A stretch of 64,000 nt of DNA from Hylemonella sp. (GTDB lineage Bacteria > Pseudomonadota > Gammaproteobacteria > Burkholderiales > Burkholderiaceae_C), in contig NZ_JAPZSV010000010.1 of assembly GCF_027532185.1 (NCBI RefSeq), positions 62,001 through 126,000 of the forward strand, read 5' to 3'. Made by a program: the position numbers and the translations under genes. Below the pieces are notes generated by a model that saw nothing but the letters and a program-made list of their open reading frames with translations, searched no databases and was not told the origin of the DNA. Below, piece by piece: positions 7,964 through 17,430 of this stretch (the first letter of the stretch is position 1; every line of letters begins with the position of its first letter).

Positions 7964-8788
7964 GTGCAACGTGACCTGGACGCCGCCGACCCGCTGGCGG
8001 ACTATCGCGTGCGCACGTCGCCGTACTACCGGCCGGCGGCGCGCGAGGTGGCGCTCTACGAGCACGCCTACGACCACCGCCTGGCGCTGCTGCTCAAGGG
8101 TCCGACGGGCTGCGGCAAGACGCGCTTCATCGAGTACATGGCCTGGAAGCTGGGCCGACCGCTGATCACCCTGGCCTGCAATGAGGACATGACGGCGGCC
8201 GACCTCGTGGGCCGCTGGCTGCTCGACGAGCGTGGCACGGTCTGGCAGGACGGGCCGCTCACGCTGGCCGTGCGGCACGGTGCCATCTGCTACCTGGACG
8301 AGGTGGTGGAGGCGCGCCAGGACACCACGGTGGTCATCCATCCGCTGACCGACGCGCGTCGCCTGCTGCCGCTAGACCGCAAGGGCGAGCTGGTGCACGC
8401 CCACCCGGATTTCCAGCTGGTCGTGTCCTACAACCCGGGTTATCAGGGCCAGGCCAAGGAGCTCAAACCCTCCACGCGCCAGCGCTTCGCGGCCCTCGAC
8501 TTCGACTACCCGCCCGAGGATGTGGAGATCGAGATCGTCGCGCACGAAGCCGGCGTCACGCCGCACCTGGCCGCGCGGCTGGTGGGCCTGGCACGGCGCA
8601 CGCGCACGCTGCGCGAGCGCGGCCTGGCCGAGGGCGCCTCCACCCGCATGCTGATCTACGCAGCGACACTGATCCGTGACGGTGTCGACCCCCGCGATGC
8701 CTGCACGATGACGCTGACGAACGCCCTGACCGACGACCCCGACCTGGCCGCGGCGCTGCGCGATCTGGTCCATGCCAGCTTTGCCTGA
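7964..8788 (+). CDS. MoxR-type AAA+ ATPase of the CbbQ/NirQ/NorQ family
   Basis: AAA+ ATPase of the kind that works with a VWA-domain partner to remodel or activate another enzyme, as CbbQ does for Rubisco and NorQ for nitric oxide reductase. The 274 residues have Walker A GPTGCGKT at 46-53, Walker B CYLDEV around 110-114, a sensor-like VVSYNPGY and the C-terminal CbbQ_C-like region. The start is GTG, 9 bp after amiE. The next gene overlaps its end by 17 bp, so the pair is translationally linked. No Rubisco or NOR gene is near; the target is more likely the amidase or urease machinery. In Pseudomonas an ATPase gene (amiB) also follows amiE, which supports linkage to amide use. Confidence 0.88.
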   Translation: MQRDLDAADPLADYRVRTSPYYRPAAREVALYEHAYDHRLALLLKGPTGCGKTRFIEYMAWKLGRPLITLACNEDMTAADLVGRWLLDERGTVWQDGPLTLAVRHGAICYLDEVVEARQDTTVVIHPLTDARRLLPLDRKGELVHAHPDFQLVVSYNPGYQGQAKELKPSTRQRFAALDFDYPPEDVEIEIVAHEAGVTPHLAARLVGLARRTRTLRERGLAEGASTRMLIYAATLIRDGVDPRDACTMTLTNALTDDPDLAAALRDLVHASFA

Positions 8789-10370
8789 GCCTCCCGCCGC
8801 ACTGACGCTCTTGCTGCAGGCGCTGAGCGCACGCCGGCTGACCCTGCAGACGCTGCCACCCGCTGGACCCGATCGGCCAGAGGTCCGCCCCATCCTGACC
8901 CCACAACACCTGCTGCTGCCCGCACGCGCGCCCGAGCTACAACGCGCCGCCGTGGCCCACGCCGCGGCCCATCTGCTGCACTCCGTCCCGTCTCAGCCCA
9001 CGGCCACGCTCAAACCCCTGGGCCTGGCCGTCGTGTCAGCGGTGGAGGACGCGCGGGTGGAGCAGCTGCTCGCAGGCCAGCTGCCTGGCGTGCGGGCCTG
9101 GTTCGATGCACCGCTACGCGACGCCCTCGACCCGCAGGGTCTGAGCGCCGCCGCCCTGCTCTCACGCCTGGACCTCGCCCTGCACGACGAGGACCACGCC
9201 GACGGCAACCATTGGGTGAACAAGGCGCGAACGCTGTTTGACGCGGCACGCCGCGCACACGGGCTGGAAGACGCCGCCGCCTTTCGCCGGCTCGCGAGCG
9301 TTCTGGCCCATGACCTGGGCCAGATGCGCGTGCGCTTCGAACCCCGCGCGTTCTGCGTGCCCTGCGCCTATCGCGACGACCACAGCTATCTCTGGAACCA
9401 TGGCGCGGCACGCGATGATGAGGCCCAGCCCCTGGAGCAGCCGCTCGCCACGCCCGGCGCCCCGCCGCGCGACAGCGACACCCGCCCCGCCCTGGAACCA
9501 GTGCGCATCCACCACTACCCCGAATGGGATGCGCGTAGCGGAGTGCTGCGGCGCGACTGGTGCACCTTGCACGATCACGGCACGCCGCCACCGACCAGCG
9601 ACGCCCCCGCGCAGCCACCACACCGGTCGCTGCCCCTGCATCGCCGCCAGGGCCTGGGGCGACGCCAGCGTCGCCAGCCCGAGGGGGTGCAGCTGGATCT
9701 GGACGCGCTGGTCGACGACGAAGTCCTCCGCCGCCTTCGGCTTGGCCCAAGTGGACGCGTCTTTCAACGCCCGGGCGTCGCGGCACCGGTGCTGAGCCTG
9801 CTGCTGCTGATCGACAGCTCGCAATCGACGGCCACCCACACCGGAACCGGCCCCAGCCTGCTGCAGCTCGAACAGGAGGCCGCGTTCCTACTGGCCCACG
9901 CGGCAGCCGACACCGGCAGCCGGCTGGCCATCCACGCCTTCAACTCGGACACCCGCGCCCGGGTGCACTACCGGCGCCTGCTGGACTTCGGCATGCGGCC
10001 CGAGGCCATGGCGCTGGCCCGCCTGCAGGCACTGCGCAGCGAGTACTCCACGCGTCTGGGCGCGGCGCTGCGTCATGCGGGCAGCGTGCTGGCCACCGAG
10101 GCCAGGACGCAGCGGGTATTGCTCGTGCTGACCGACGGCAGCCCCTCGGACGTGGACGTGCACGACCCCCACCATCTGGTCGAGGATGCACGCCACGCCG
10201 TGCTGCGACTCCGGGCCCAGGGTGTGGCGGTCCACGGCCTCGTGGTGGGCGAGGCTGCCGCCGATGATGCACGCCGCATCTTCGGGCCGGGACACTACCG
10301 CATCGCCCGCTCGGCCCTGCAGATCGCGCACCAGCTCACCGCATGGCACGCACAATTTGCAGGCAGATGA
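8772..10370 (+). CDS. NorD/CbbO-like protein with C-terminal VWA domain
   Basis: Partner of the preceding MoxR ATPase, judged by the 17-bp overlap and by family pairing. The 532-residue protein has a long variable N-terminal part, and its C-terminal third is a von Willebrand A domain: the MIDAS motif is DSSQS in LLLLIDSSQS, followed by the conserved threonine region and LTDGSPSD. The middle (about 210-310) is rich in P, R and H and looks unstructured. In CbbO and NorD the VWA part binds the target while the ATPase supplies force. Which enzyme is served here is unknown; see the findings. Confidence 0.83.
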   Translation: MPALPEPPAALTLLLQALSARRLTLQTLPPAGPDRPEVRPILTPQHLLLPARAPELQRAAVAHAAAHLLHSVPSQPTATLKPLGLAVVSAVEDARVEQLLAGQLPGVRAWFDAPLRDALDPQGLSAAALLSRLDLALHDEDHADGNHWVNKARTLFDAARRAHGLEDAAAFRRLASVLAHDLGQMRVRFEPRAFCVPCAYRDDHSYLWNHGAARDDEAQPLEQPLATPGAPPRDSDTRPALEPVRIHHYPEWDARSGVLRRDWCTLHDHGTPPPTSDAPAQPPHRSLPLHRRQGLGRRQRRQPEGVQLDLDALVDDEVLRRLRLGPSGRVFQRPGVAAPVLSLLLLIDSSQSTATHTGTGPSLLQLEQEAAFLLAHAAADTGSRLAIHAFNSDTRARVHYRRLLDFGMRPEAMALARLQALRSEYSTRLGAALRHAGSVLATEARTQRVLLVLTDGSPSDVDVHDPHHLVEDARHAVLRLRAQGVAVHGLVVGEAAADDARRIFGPGHYRIARSALQIAHQLTAWHAQFAGR

Positions 10371-10476
10371 TCGATGCAAGCCCCAAACGCGTGCATATCA
10401 ATCAGATCCCGAAACATTCCGCACCAGAAAAAGGCGTCATCGATCCCCCCCCGGGCCAGACCACCCGTGCGGCACA

Positions 10477-10492
10477 AGGCACGTCTATTGCA
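10477..10492 (+). promoter_or_regulatory. Candidate sigma-54 (RpoN) promoter for the urease operon
   Basis: The text AGGCACGTCTATTGCA matches the sigma-54 consensus TGGCACG-N4-TTGCA at every fixed base but the first. The -24 GG (10478-10479) and -12 GC (10490-10491) are separated by exactly 10 bases, as required. Transcription would begin near 10502-10503, about 26 bases before the first ureA-like mini-ORF. Control by NtrC in response to nitrogen is the obvious guess; no full NtrC site was found in the preceding 200 bases. Confidence 0.68.
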
Positions 10493-10528
10493 TGGCAGAG
10501 CCTCAAACCCGAACCGACAGAACACACC

Positions 10529-10600
10529 ATGGAACTCAAGCCCCGCATTCGGCCTGCCTTGGCGACCGCACGGGCTGATTGGGAAGCGACATGGAACTGA
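10529..10600 (+). CDS. Upstream mini-ORF 1 (23 residues) ahead of ureA
   Basis: Encodes [20 protein letters not shown] followed by TWN. It starts with a copy of the ureA start and would be the first frame on an mRNA made from the sigma-54 promoter. Its stop overlaps the start of mini-ORF 2 by 10 bases, the arrangement expected for translational coupling. No clear ribosome-binding site lies in front of its ATG. Translation is unproven; it may simply be a by-product of the duplication. Confidence 0.4.
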   Translation: MELKPRIRPALATARADWEATWN

Positions 10601-10662
10601 CTCCCCGCGCTCGGCCTGCCTTGGCGACCGCACGGGCTGATTTGGAAGCGATATGGAACTGA
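10591..10662 (+). CDS. Upstream mini-ORF 2 (23 residues) overlapping the ureA start
   Basis: Encodes [20 protein letters not shown] followed by IWN, differing from mini-ORF 1 at four residues. A GGGAAG ribosome-binding site lies 5 bases before the ATG. The stop codon lies 10 bases inside ureA, so ribosomes finishing here could reinitiate on ureA. The strong similarity of the two peptides follows from the DNA duplication and is not by itself evidence of function. Confidence 0.42.
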   Translation: MELTPRARPALATARADLEAIWN

Positions 10663-10955
10663 CTCCCCGCGAAAAAGACAAGCTGCTGATCTTCACCGCC
10701 GCCCTGTTAGCCGAACGGCGTATGGCGCGCGGGCTCAAGCTCAACTACCCTGAGGCCGTGGCCTTTCTGAGTGCCGCGGTGATGGAAGGTGCGCGCGACG
10801 GCAAGAGCGTGGCCCAGCTCATGAGCGAGGGCCGCAACCTGCTCAAGCGCAGCGACGTGATGGAGGGCGTGCCCGAGATGATTCCCGACATCCAGGTCGA
10901 AGCCACCTTCCCCGACGGCACCAAGCTCGTCACCGTGCACCAGCCCATCGCCTGA
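10653..10955 (+). CDS. ureA: Urease subunit gamma
   Basis: Smallest subunit of the cytoplasmic nickel enzyme that hydrolyses urea to ammonia and carbamate. The 100-residue length and text [26 protein letters not shown] and [20 protein letters not shown] are typical of UreA. The start was chosen over two upstream ATGs because only this copy continues into ureA sequence and it has TGGAAG at the right spacing. Unusually, ureD is not directly upstream: instead there are a VWA gene, a sigma-54 promoter and a tandem duplication of the start region. Confidence 0.97.
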   Translation: MELTPREKDKLLIFTAALLAERRMARGLKLNYPEAVAFLSAAVMEGARDGKSVAQLMSEGRNLLKRSDVMEGVPEMIPDIQVEATFPDGTKLVTVHQPIA

Positions 10956-10975
10956 ACACCTGCCAGACCTCTGCC

Positions 10976-11131
10976 ATGCGACCCGTCCTGCTCTGCCTTG
11001 TCCTGCTGCTGACCGCCGGCGCCGCCTGGGCCGGTCTGGGTTCCCTGCCGCGCCTGCCCCTGCGTGAGCTCGTGGGCCTGGCCTCTTTCGGCGCACTGGG
11101 TGGCATGCTGTACTGGCATCTGCGCAAGTGA
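10976..11131 (+). CDS. Small membrane protein between ureA and ureB (51 residues)
   Basis: A short gene not matched to any family I know. The protein opens with a signal-peptide-like segment (MRPVLLCLVLLLTAGAAWAG) and has a second hydrophobic segment ending in YWHLRK. It lies 20 bp after ureA, in the same orientation and apparently in the same transcript. It shares its size, secretion-type start and a C-terminal W or L-R-K ending with the next small gene, so the two may be a pair. A role in nickel or urea handling would be a guess from position only. Confidence 0.6.
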   Translation: MRPVLLCLVLLLTAGAAWAGLGSLPRLPLRELVGLASFGALGGMLYWHLRK

Positions 11132-11156
11132 CCCCATTCCAACCGGAGACTTCGAC

Positions 11157-11327
11157 ATGAAACGACTGCTGTCACCCCTCATGGCCTGCGCCGCCCTGCT
11201 GCCCCTGCTGGCGCAGGCCCACGAGGGCCACGGCCTGATGGGCGCGCATTGGCACGCCACGGACGTGCTGGGCTTCATCGCCGTGGCCGTGATCGTGGGC
11301 GTGGCGATCTGGACGCTGCGCAAATAA
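11157..11327 (+). CDS. Small His-containing membrane protein between ureA and ureB (56 residues)
   Basis: Second tiny gene in the ureA-ureB gap. A signal peptide (MKRLLSPLMACAALLPLLAQA) is followed by a histidine-rich stretch, HEGHGLMGAHWHATD, then one membrane segment and the end WTLRK. Five histidines in 12 residues facing the periplasm would suit binding of a metal such as nickel; this is inference. It starts after a GGAGAC-type site and lies 15 bp before ureB. It is shorter than the HupE/UreJ nickel permeases and does not look like a fragment of one. Confidence 0.72.
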   Translation: MKRLLSPLMACAALLPLLAQAHEGHGLMGAHWHATDVLGFIAVAVIVGVAIWTLRK

Positions 11328-11342
11328 GCCGGGGCAACCGCC

Positions 11343-11648
11343 ATGATTCCCGGTGAACTGCTGATCGACGACGGCGCGCACCCGCTCAACCCGGAGCGCC
11401 GTACGTACACGCTGGTGGTGAGAAACACCGCCGACCGGCCGATCCAGGTCGGCTCGCATTACCACTTTGCCGAGACCAATGGCGCGCTCGACTTCGACCG
11501 CAAGGCCGCACACGGCATGCGCCTGAACATCGCCAGCGGTACGGCCGTGCGCTTCGAGCCCGGCCAGCAACGCACCGTGGAGTTGGTGGACCTGGCCGGC
11601 GAACGCAAGGTCTACGGCTTTCGCGGCCTGGTCCAGGGAAAACTCTAA
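11343..11648 (+). CDS. ureB: Urease subunit beta
   Basis: Structural subunit of urease that caps the alpha subunit in the (UreABC)3 complex. The 101-residue protein opens with the diagnostic [11 protein letters not shown] and contains the motifs [34 protein letters not shown] and GLVQGKL. Length is normal for a separate beta subunit. It lies 15 bp after a small membrane-protein gene and 15 bp before ureC, so ureB and ureC are surely cotranscribed. Confidence 0.97.
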   Translation: MIPGELLIDDGAHPLNPERRTYTLVVRNTADRPIQVGSHYHFAETNGALDFDRKAAHGMRLNIASGTAVRFEPGQQRTVELVDLAGERKVYGFRGLVQGKL

Positions 11649-11663
11649 ATAAGCGAAACGATC

Positions 11664-13382
<1,719 letters not shown>

Positions 13383-13389
13383 TCGCGGC

Positions 13390-14004
13390 ATGATCACCGT
13401 TTCCAAACTTCTGCCCCAGGGCCAGGGCCTGGCTCCTGTGCTCGTCAAGCGCGCCGCCATCGTCGAACTCGACTGGGACATACGACAGAAAAGCCGCTTT
13501 GCCGCAACCGACAGCGAGGACCGCGAGCTCGGCATCTTCCTGCCGCGCGGCACCGTGGTGCGCGGCGGCGATGTGCTGGTGGCCGAGGACGGCTCGCTGA
13601 TCCGCGTGGTCGCCGCACCCCAGGCCGTGCTGCGCATCACGGCCTGTGCCGAACACGGCTCGCCCTTCGATCTCACGCGCGCGGCCTACCACCTGGGCAA
13701 CCGCCACGTGCCCATCGAGCTCCAGCCCGACCACCTGAAGATCGAACCCGATCATGTGCTGGCCGACATGCTGCGCGCCATGCGCCTGACCGTGGTCGAG
13801 GCGCAGGAGGCTTTCGAACCCGAGGGCGGCGCCTACAGCGCAGGCGGACATCACCACGCTCATGGCCATGACCACACGCATGATCACGGCCACACGCACG
13901 ATCATGGACATGCGCACAAGCACGACCATGAACACGGCCCGGGCTGCGGGCACGATCACGACCATGGGCATGACCATGGACATGCGAACCAGCCTTCCCA
14001 CTGA
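13390..14004 (+). CDS. ureE: Urease accessory protein UreE with long His-rich tail
   Basis: Nickel-binding metallochaperone that delivers nickel during urease activation. The 204-residue protein has the usual UreE N-terminal and metal-binding domains, with the conserved YHLGNRHVP and DHVLADML regions. From about residue 153 it ends in an extended tail of repeated H-D-H-G units containing roughly two dozen histidines and one cysteine (GPGCGHD). Such tails store several nickel ions. The DNA for the tail is a near-tandem CATGACCA-like repeat, prone to length change, and the start of ureF lies inside it. Confidence 0.95.
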   Translation: MITVSKLLPQGQGLAPVLVKRAAIVELDWDIRQKSRFAATDSEDRELGIFLPRGTVVRGGDVLVAEDGSLIRVVAAPQAVLRITACAEHGSPFDLTRAAYHLGNRHVPIELQPDHLKIEPDHVLADMLRAMRLTVVEAQEAFEPEGGAYSAGGHHHAHGHDHTHDHGHTHDHGHAHKHDHEHGPGCGHDHDHGHDHGHANQPSH

Positions 14005-14704
14005 GGCGGACGTCCCGCCCGCCACGCTGCAGCCCGCCAGCCTGCTGCAGCTGCTGTGGCTGGCCTCACCCGCACTGCCCGTGGGTGGCTTCTCGTATTC
14101 CGAAGGGCTGGAAGCGGCAGTGGATGCAGGCCATGTACGCGACGCGGACAGCGCGGCCCATTGGCTCACACAGCAGCTGCAGCTCACCCTCGCCCGCTCC
14201 GACCTCGCCGTGATCGCGCAGGCCCTGCGGGCCTGGCGCGCCGGTGACGCAGCGCGTGTGCATGCCCTCAACGACTGGCTGCTGCAGACGCGCGAGAGCG
14301 CTGAGCTGCGCCTGCAGACCGAGCAGATGGGCCGCTCGCTGCGCGAATGGCTGCGCAAGCTGCCACAGACCGATGCCGCCGTGCTGGACTTCGCCGCGGG
14401 CCTGGACCCGAGCTACCCCGTCATGTTTGCCCTCGCGGCTGCCGGCAGCGGTGCGCCCGAGCGCGACGTGCTGCTGGCCTACGCCTTCGGCTGGGCCGAG
14501 AACCTCACGCAGGCCGCGCTCAAGGCGGTGCCCCTGGGCCAGACCGCGGGCCAGCTCATCCTCTCGCGCCTGGCGGCCGAAATTCCCGCCGCTGTCGAAC
14601 ACGCGCTGGCCCTGCCCGACAGCGAGCGCCAGGCCTACAGCCCCATGCTGGCCATCCTGAGCAGCCGGCACGAAACCCAGTACTCACGACTGTTCCGCTC
14701 CTGA
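13976..14704 (+). CDS. ureF: Urease accessory protein UreF
   Basis: Component of the UreD-UreF-UreG activation complex, thought to act as a gatekeeper for UreG GTP hydrolysis. The core text [24 protein letters not shown] is diagnostic, and 242 residues is near the family norm. The start is uncertain: ATGs at 13976 and 13982 both fall within the His-tail region of ureE, and further in-frame ATGs lie upstream in the same repeat. The overlap of about 29 bp suggests translational coupling to ureE. ureG follows after 19 bp. Confidence 0.94.
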   Translation: MDMRTSLPTEADVPPATLQPASLLQLLWLASPALPVGGFSYSEGLEAAVDAGHVRDADSAAHWLTQQLQLTLARSDLAVIAQALRAWRAGDAARVHALNDWLLQTRESAELRLQTEQMGRSLREWLRKLPQTDAAVLDFAAGLDPSYPVMFALAAAGSGAPERDVLLAYAFGWAENLTQAALKAVPLGQTAGQLILSRLAAEIPAAVEHALALPDSERQAYSPMLAILSSRHETQYSRLFRS

Positions 14705-14723
14705 GAGCGACAAGGACTGCACC

Positions 14724-15374
14724 ATGAACGCACCCGCCCTGCACCACATCCCGAACCGCAGCAAACCCCTGCCTCCCCTGCGCGTGGGCGTGGGCGGCCC
14801 GGTGGGTTCGGGCAAGACCACGCTGCTGGAGATGCTCTGCAAGGCCATGCGCGAGCAGTACGACCTGGTCGCCATCACCAACGACATCTACACCAAGGAA
14901 GACCAGCGCCTGCTCACGGTCAGCGGCGCGCTGCCGGCCGAGCGCATCATGGGCGTGGAAACGGGCGGCTGCCCGCACACCGCCATCCGCGAGGACTGCT
15001 CGATCAACCTCGAAGCCATCGACCGTATGCTCAAGGAGTTTCCGAACGCCGATGTGGTGTTTGTCGAATCCGGCGGCGACAACCTGGCCGCCACCTTCAG
15101 CCCCGAACTCAGCGACCTGACGATCTATGTGATCGACGTGGCCGCGGGCGAAAAGATCCCACGCAAGGGGGGGCCCGGCATCACCAAGAGCGACCTCTTT
15201 GTCATCAACAAGACCGACCTGGCCCCGCATGTGGGCGCCAACCTGGACGTCATGAAGGCCGACACCGAACGCATGCGCGGCGCCAAGCCCTTTGTGATGA
15301 CCAATCTCAAGACGCTCGCGGGTGTGGATGAGGTGGTGGCATTCATCGAGAAGCGGGGGCTGCTGAAGACCTGA
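14724..15374 (+). CDS. ureG: Urease accessory GTPase UreG
   Basis: SIMIBI-class GTPase that powers nickel insertion into urease. The 216 residues include P-loop GGPVGSGKT at 24-32, the CPH metal motif in [13 protein letters not shown], and guanine-specificity NKTD. It is the last gene of the island. A DUF488 gene ends convergently only 13 bp downstream; a small inverted repeat (AAGACC/GGTCTT at 15366-15380) spans the ureG stop and may help separate the two transcripts. Confidence 0.97.
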   Translation: MNAPALHHIPNRSKPLPPLRVGVGGPVGSGKTTLLEMLCKAMREQYDLVAITNDIYTKEDQRLLTVSGALPAERIMGVETGGCPHTAIREDCSINLEAIDRMLKEFPNADVVFVESGGDNLAATFSPELSDLTIYVIDVAAGEKIPRKGGPGITKSDLFVINKTDLAPHVGANLDVMKADTERMRGAKPFVMTNLKTLAGVDEVVAFIEKRGLLKT

Positions 15375-15387
15375 GGTCTTGGCGGCT

Positions 15388-15777
15388 TCAGGTCTGCACT
15401 TTCGCGCCCTGCTCCTTGAGCAGCTCCCGCAATACCGAACGGTGACAGTGCGCCTCGTCCTCGCAATAGCAGCCCACGGAGAAGCTGCTGTCTTTCGACA
15501 ACGCCGACAGCAAGGCCAGCGCCTGGGCAGCCTCGGGTGCGGCCATCTCCTTGCGGTAGCGCTTGACGAAAGCCGTCCACTGCGCTGGCGTCTCAGCCGC
15601 CTGGCCCAGCTTCATAGTCTCGACGCTGGGCGCGAGCACGGGGAACCAGACGTCGTACCAGTTCTGACGTGAAAACTCGCTCTTGGGCACACCGCGCGGC
15701 GGGCGCCGCACGGTGCCGATGCGCGTGCCTTCGTCGGGTGCGCGCGGGCTGCCGAGGCGGACGATGCGGATGCTCAT
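15388..15777 (-). CDS. DUF488 domain protein (YeaO-like)
   Basis: Small cytoplasmic protein of 129 residues in the DUF488 family, whose function is unknown. The family text WYDVWFPVLAPS near the middle and the C-terminal cysteine/histidine cluster CYCEDEAHCHRSVL are visible. The start was set at the ATG giving MSIRIVRLG, the usual family opening, not at an earlier in-frame start. It is the last gene of a minus-strand group with the DoxX-like and alkB genes (13 and 20 bp gaps). Confidence 0.82.
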   Translation of the reverse strand: MSIRIVRLGSPRAPDEGTRIGTVRRPPRGVPKSEFSRQNWYDVWFPVLAPSVETMKLGQAAETPAQWTAFVKRYRKEMAAPEAAQALALLSALSKDSSFSVGCYCEDEAHCHRSVLRELLKEQGAKVQT

Positions 15778-15790
15778 GTTCGCTCCGCCA

Positions 15791-16147
15791 TCAAGCTGCA
15801 CGACGCAGCAGGGTACGGATGTCCTCCCGCCCGATCCAGCCGCGCCAGAAGCCCAAGGCCATGATGGCCGAGGCCAGCCCCATCATGGGCCATTCGGTAT
15901 GCACGGCATGCGTGGCCACGGCACCGATCATGAAGCAGCCCAGTCCTGCGGCCACCAGGGCCGTGAAACGTCCCCAGAGCAGCGCCAGCCCGCCCAGCAC
16001 CTCGATCACGCCGGTGAGGTACATGAACCAGAGCGGATAGCCCCAACGCGCAAACGCGGCCAGCTCGTACTCCAGGCTGGCGAGCTTCGCGAGGCCGGAG
16101 CCCAGGAAGACGATGAGCAGCAGCGCCGTGGGGATGGGGTACTTCAT
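15791..16147 (-). CDS. DoxX-like membrane protein
   Basis: Inner-membrane protein of 118 residues with four predicted membrane helices, in the DoxX/DoxX-like family (GSGLAKLASLEYELAAFARWGYP is the characteristic first-loop region). Members are linked to redox stress or quinone chemistry in a few organisms, but most, including this one, have no assigned task. The start was set at MKYPIP. It lies 20 bp after alkB and 13 bp before the DUF488 gene, so the three probably share a transcript. Confidence 0.78.
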   Translation of the reverse strand: MKYPIPTALLLIVFLGSGLAKLASLEYELAAFARWGYPLWFMYLTGVIEVLGGLALLWGRFTALVAAGLGCFMIGAVATHAVHTEWPMMGLASAIMALGFWRGWIGREDIRTLLRRAA

Positions 16148-16167
16148 GAACGGCCTTTCATGCGTCG

Positions 16168-17352
16168 TCACACCGCGGTGCCGTAACGCGCCAAGATCTC
16201 GCCACGCCGCGACGGTTCGATGTTGACCTTGTTCAGGTCACCCTGCACGTGCGGCAGCGCCAGCAGGCGCGGGTCCATGACCCTGAACCAGAGCGGCGGG
16301 ATATAGGCCAGCGGGAACATGCCGAAGTAGCCGCTGGGCAGCTGCGGCAGATCGGGGAAGTGCCGCAACGACTGGTAGCGTCGCGAAGGATAGGCGTGAT
16401 GGTCCGAATGACGCTGCAGATGGAAGAGCGCCAGATTGGTGACCAGGTGGTTGGTGTTCCACGAGTGGTGGGGTTGCGGTGACTCGTAGGCGCCGCTGGG
16501 CAGGCGAGCCCGCAGCAGCCCGTAGTGCTCGACGTAGTTGGCCGACGTCAGCTGCCACCAGGCCACGACGTTGTGTACGGCCAGGAAGGGCAGCATGATC
16601 CAGCCGAAGGCCGCGATCAGCCCAAGCTGGAGCACGGCGGTGATGGCATAGGACTGCAGCAGGGTGTTGTGCACGCTCCAGACACTGCGCCCCTCTTTCT
16701 GCAGGCGCTCCTTCTCCAGCTGCCAGGCGCGGCGGATGCCGCCGGGCAATTCGCGCAGCGCGAAGCGGTAGATGTTCTCGCCCATGCGCGAACTTGCGTG
16801 ATCCTCGGGGGTCGAAACCCAGCGGTGGTGGCCGCGCCCGTGCTCCACGGTGAAGTGGCCATAGGCCGGCACCGCCAGCACCAGGCGCGCCAGCCACTGT
16901 TCGAGGCGCGTGCGCTTGTGGCCCAGCTCATGGCCGGTGTTGATGCCCAGGCCCGAATCGGTGCCGGCAATATAGGCCATCATGAACACGGCCCACCAGG
17001 AGAGGTCCTGGGTGCCGACCCACCAGGCGCAGCCGATCAGGGCCACGAAATGCAGGGGCACGGTGAGCCAGGTGAGCCAGCGGTAGTAGCGGTCTTCCTC
17101 CAGCTGCGGGACCACGGCCTCGGGTGGGTTGTTCTCGTCCTCACCGATGAAGTAATCCAGCAAGGGCATCAGTCCGTAGCTGATCAGCAGCGGCAGCCCC
17201 AGGGCGATCTGCGCGCCGGTGTATGCGTGCAAGGCCATGCCCGTGAACGGCAGCAGCGGGTAGACCACCGAGAGCAGCCACCAGACGCGCTTGCGGTCGC
17301 GGTACTGCACGCGGCCAAGCTGCGGATCGTCGGCGACATAAACCTTGCCCAT
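16168..17352 (-). CDS. alkB: Alkane 1-monooxygenase (AlkB family)
   Basis: Integral-membrane di-iron hydroxylase of the AlkB type, which oxidises terminal carbons of alkanes using electrons from rubredoxin. In the 394-residue protein the histidine boxes are intact: HELGHK at 141-146, HGRGHH at 171-176, HSDHH at 315-319, with NYVEHYG at 272-278. Several membrane helices are evident. The start was placed at MGKVYVADD, which has an AGGA site; ATGs 9 and 30 bp upstream are possible. No rubredoxin or rubredoxin reductase gene is adjacent, so electron transfer must come from elsewhere and the true substrate is unproven. Confidence 0.85.
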   Translation of the reverse strand: MGKVYVADDPQLGRVQYRDRKRVWWLLSVVYPLLPFTGMALHAYTGAQIALGLPLLISYGLMPLLDYFIGEDENNPPEAVVPQLEEDRYYRWLTWLTVPLHFVALIGCAWWVGTQDLSWWAVFMMAYIAGTDSGLGINTGHELGHKRTRLEQWLARLVLAVPAYGHFTVEHGRGHHRWVSTPEDHASSRMGENIYRFALRELPGGIRRAWQLEKERLQKEGRSVWSVHNTLLQSYAITAVLQLGLIAAFGWIMLPFLAVHNVVAWWQLTSANYVEHYGLLRARLPSGAYESPQPHHSWNTNHLVTNLALFHLQRHSDHHAYPSRRYQSLRHFPDLPQLPSGYFGMFPLAYIPPLWFRVMDPRLLALPHVQGDLNKVNIEPSRRGEILARYGTAV

Positions 17353-17430
17353 GCGCTCCATTCCTGTGGGGGTGCCAGCCATTATGGAGGGACGAGCGGG
17401 GCGGATCAACGCCCCGCAAGCTGCCCCCTG

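Larger units (their letters stand above)
10529..10671 (+). repeat. Tandem 62-bp duplication of the ureA start region
   Basis: Two full 62-bp units (10529-10590 and 10591-10652) that differ at about 7 positions, followed by a third partial copy of 19 bases that is the genuine start of ureA. Each unit begins with the ATGGAACT of ureA and ends with the ureA ribosome-binding region (GGGAAG or TGGAAG). The array therefore looks like repeated duplication of the ureA translation-initiation region. Because 62 is not a multiple of three, the upstream copies are not in frame with ureA. Confidence 0.88.

Noticed and set aside
10344-10361. A second sigma-54-like text, TGGCACG followed by TTGCA
   Set aside because: The GG and GC elements are 12 bases apart instead of 10, which is not tolerated by sigma-54, and it lies within the end of the VWA gene.
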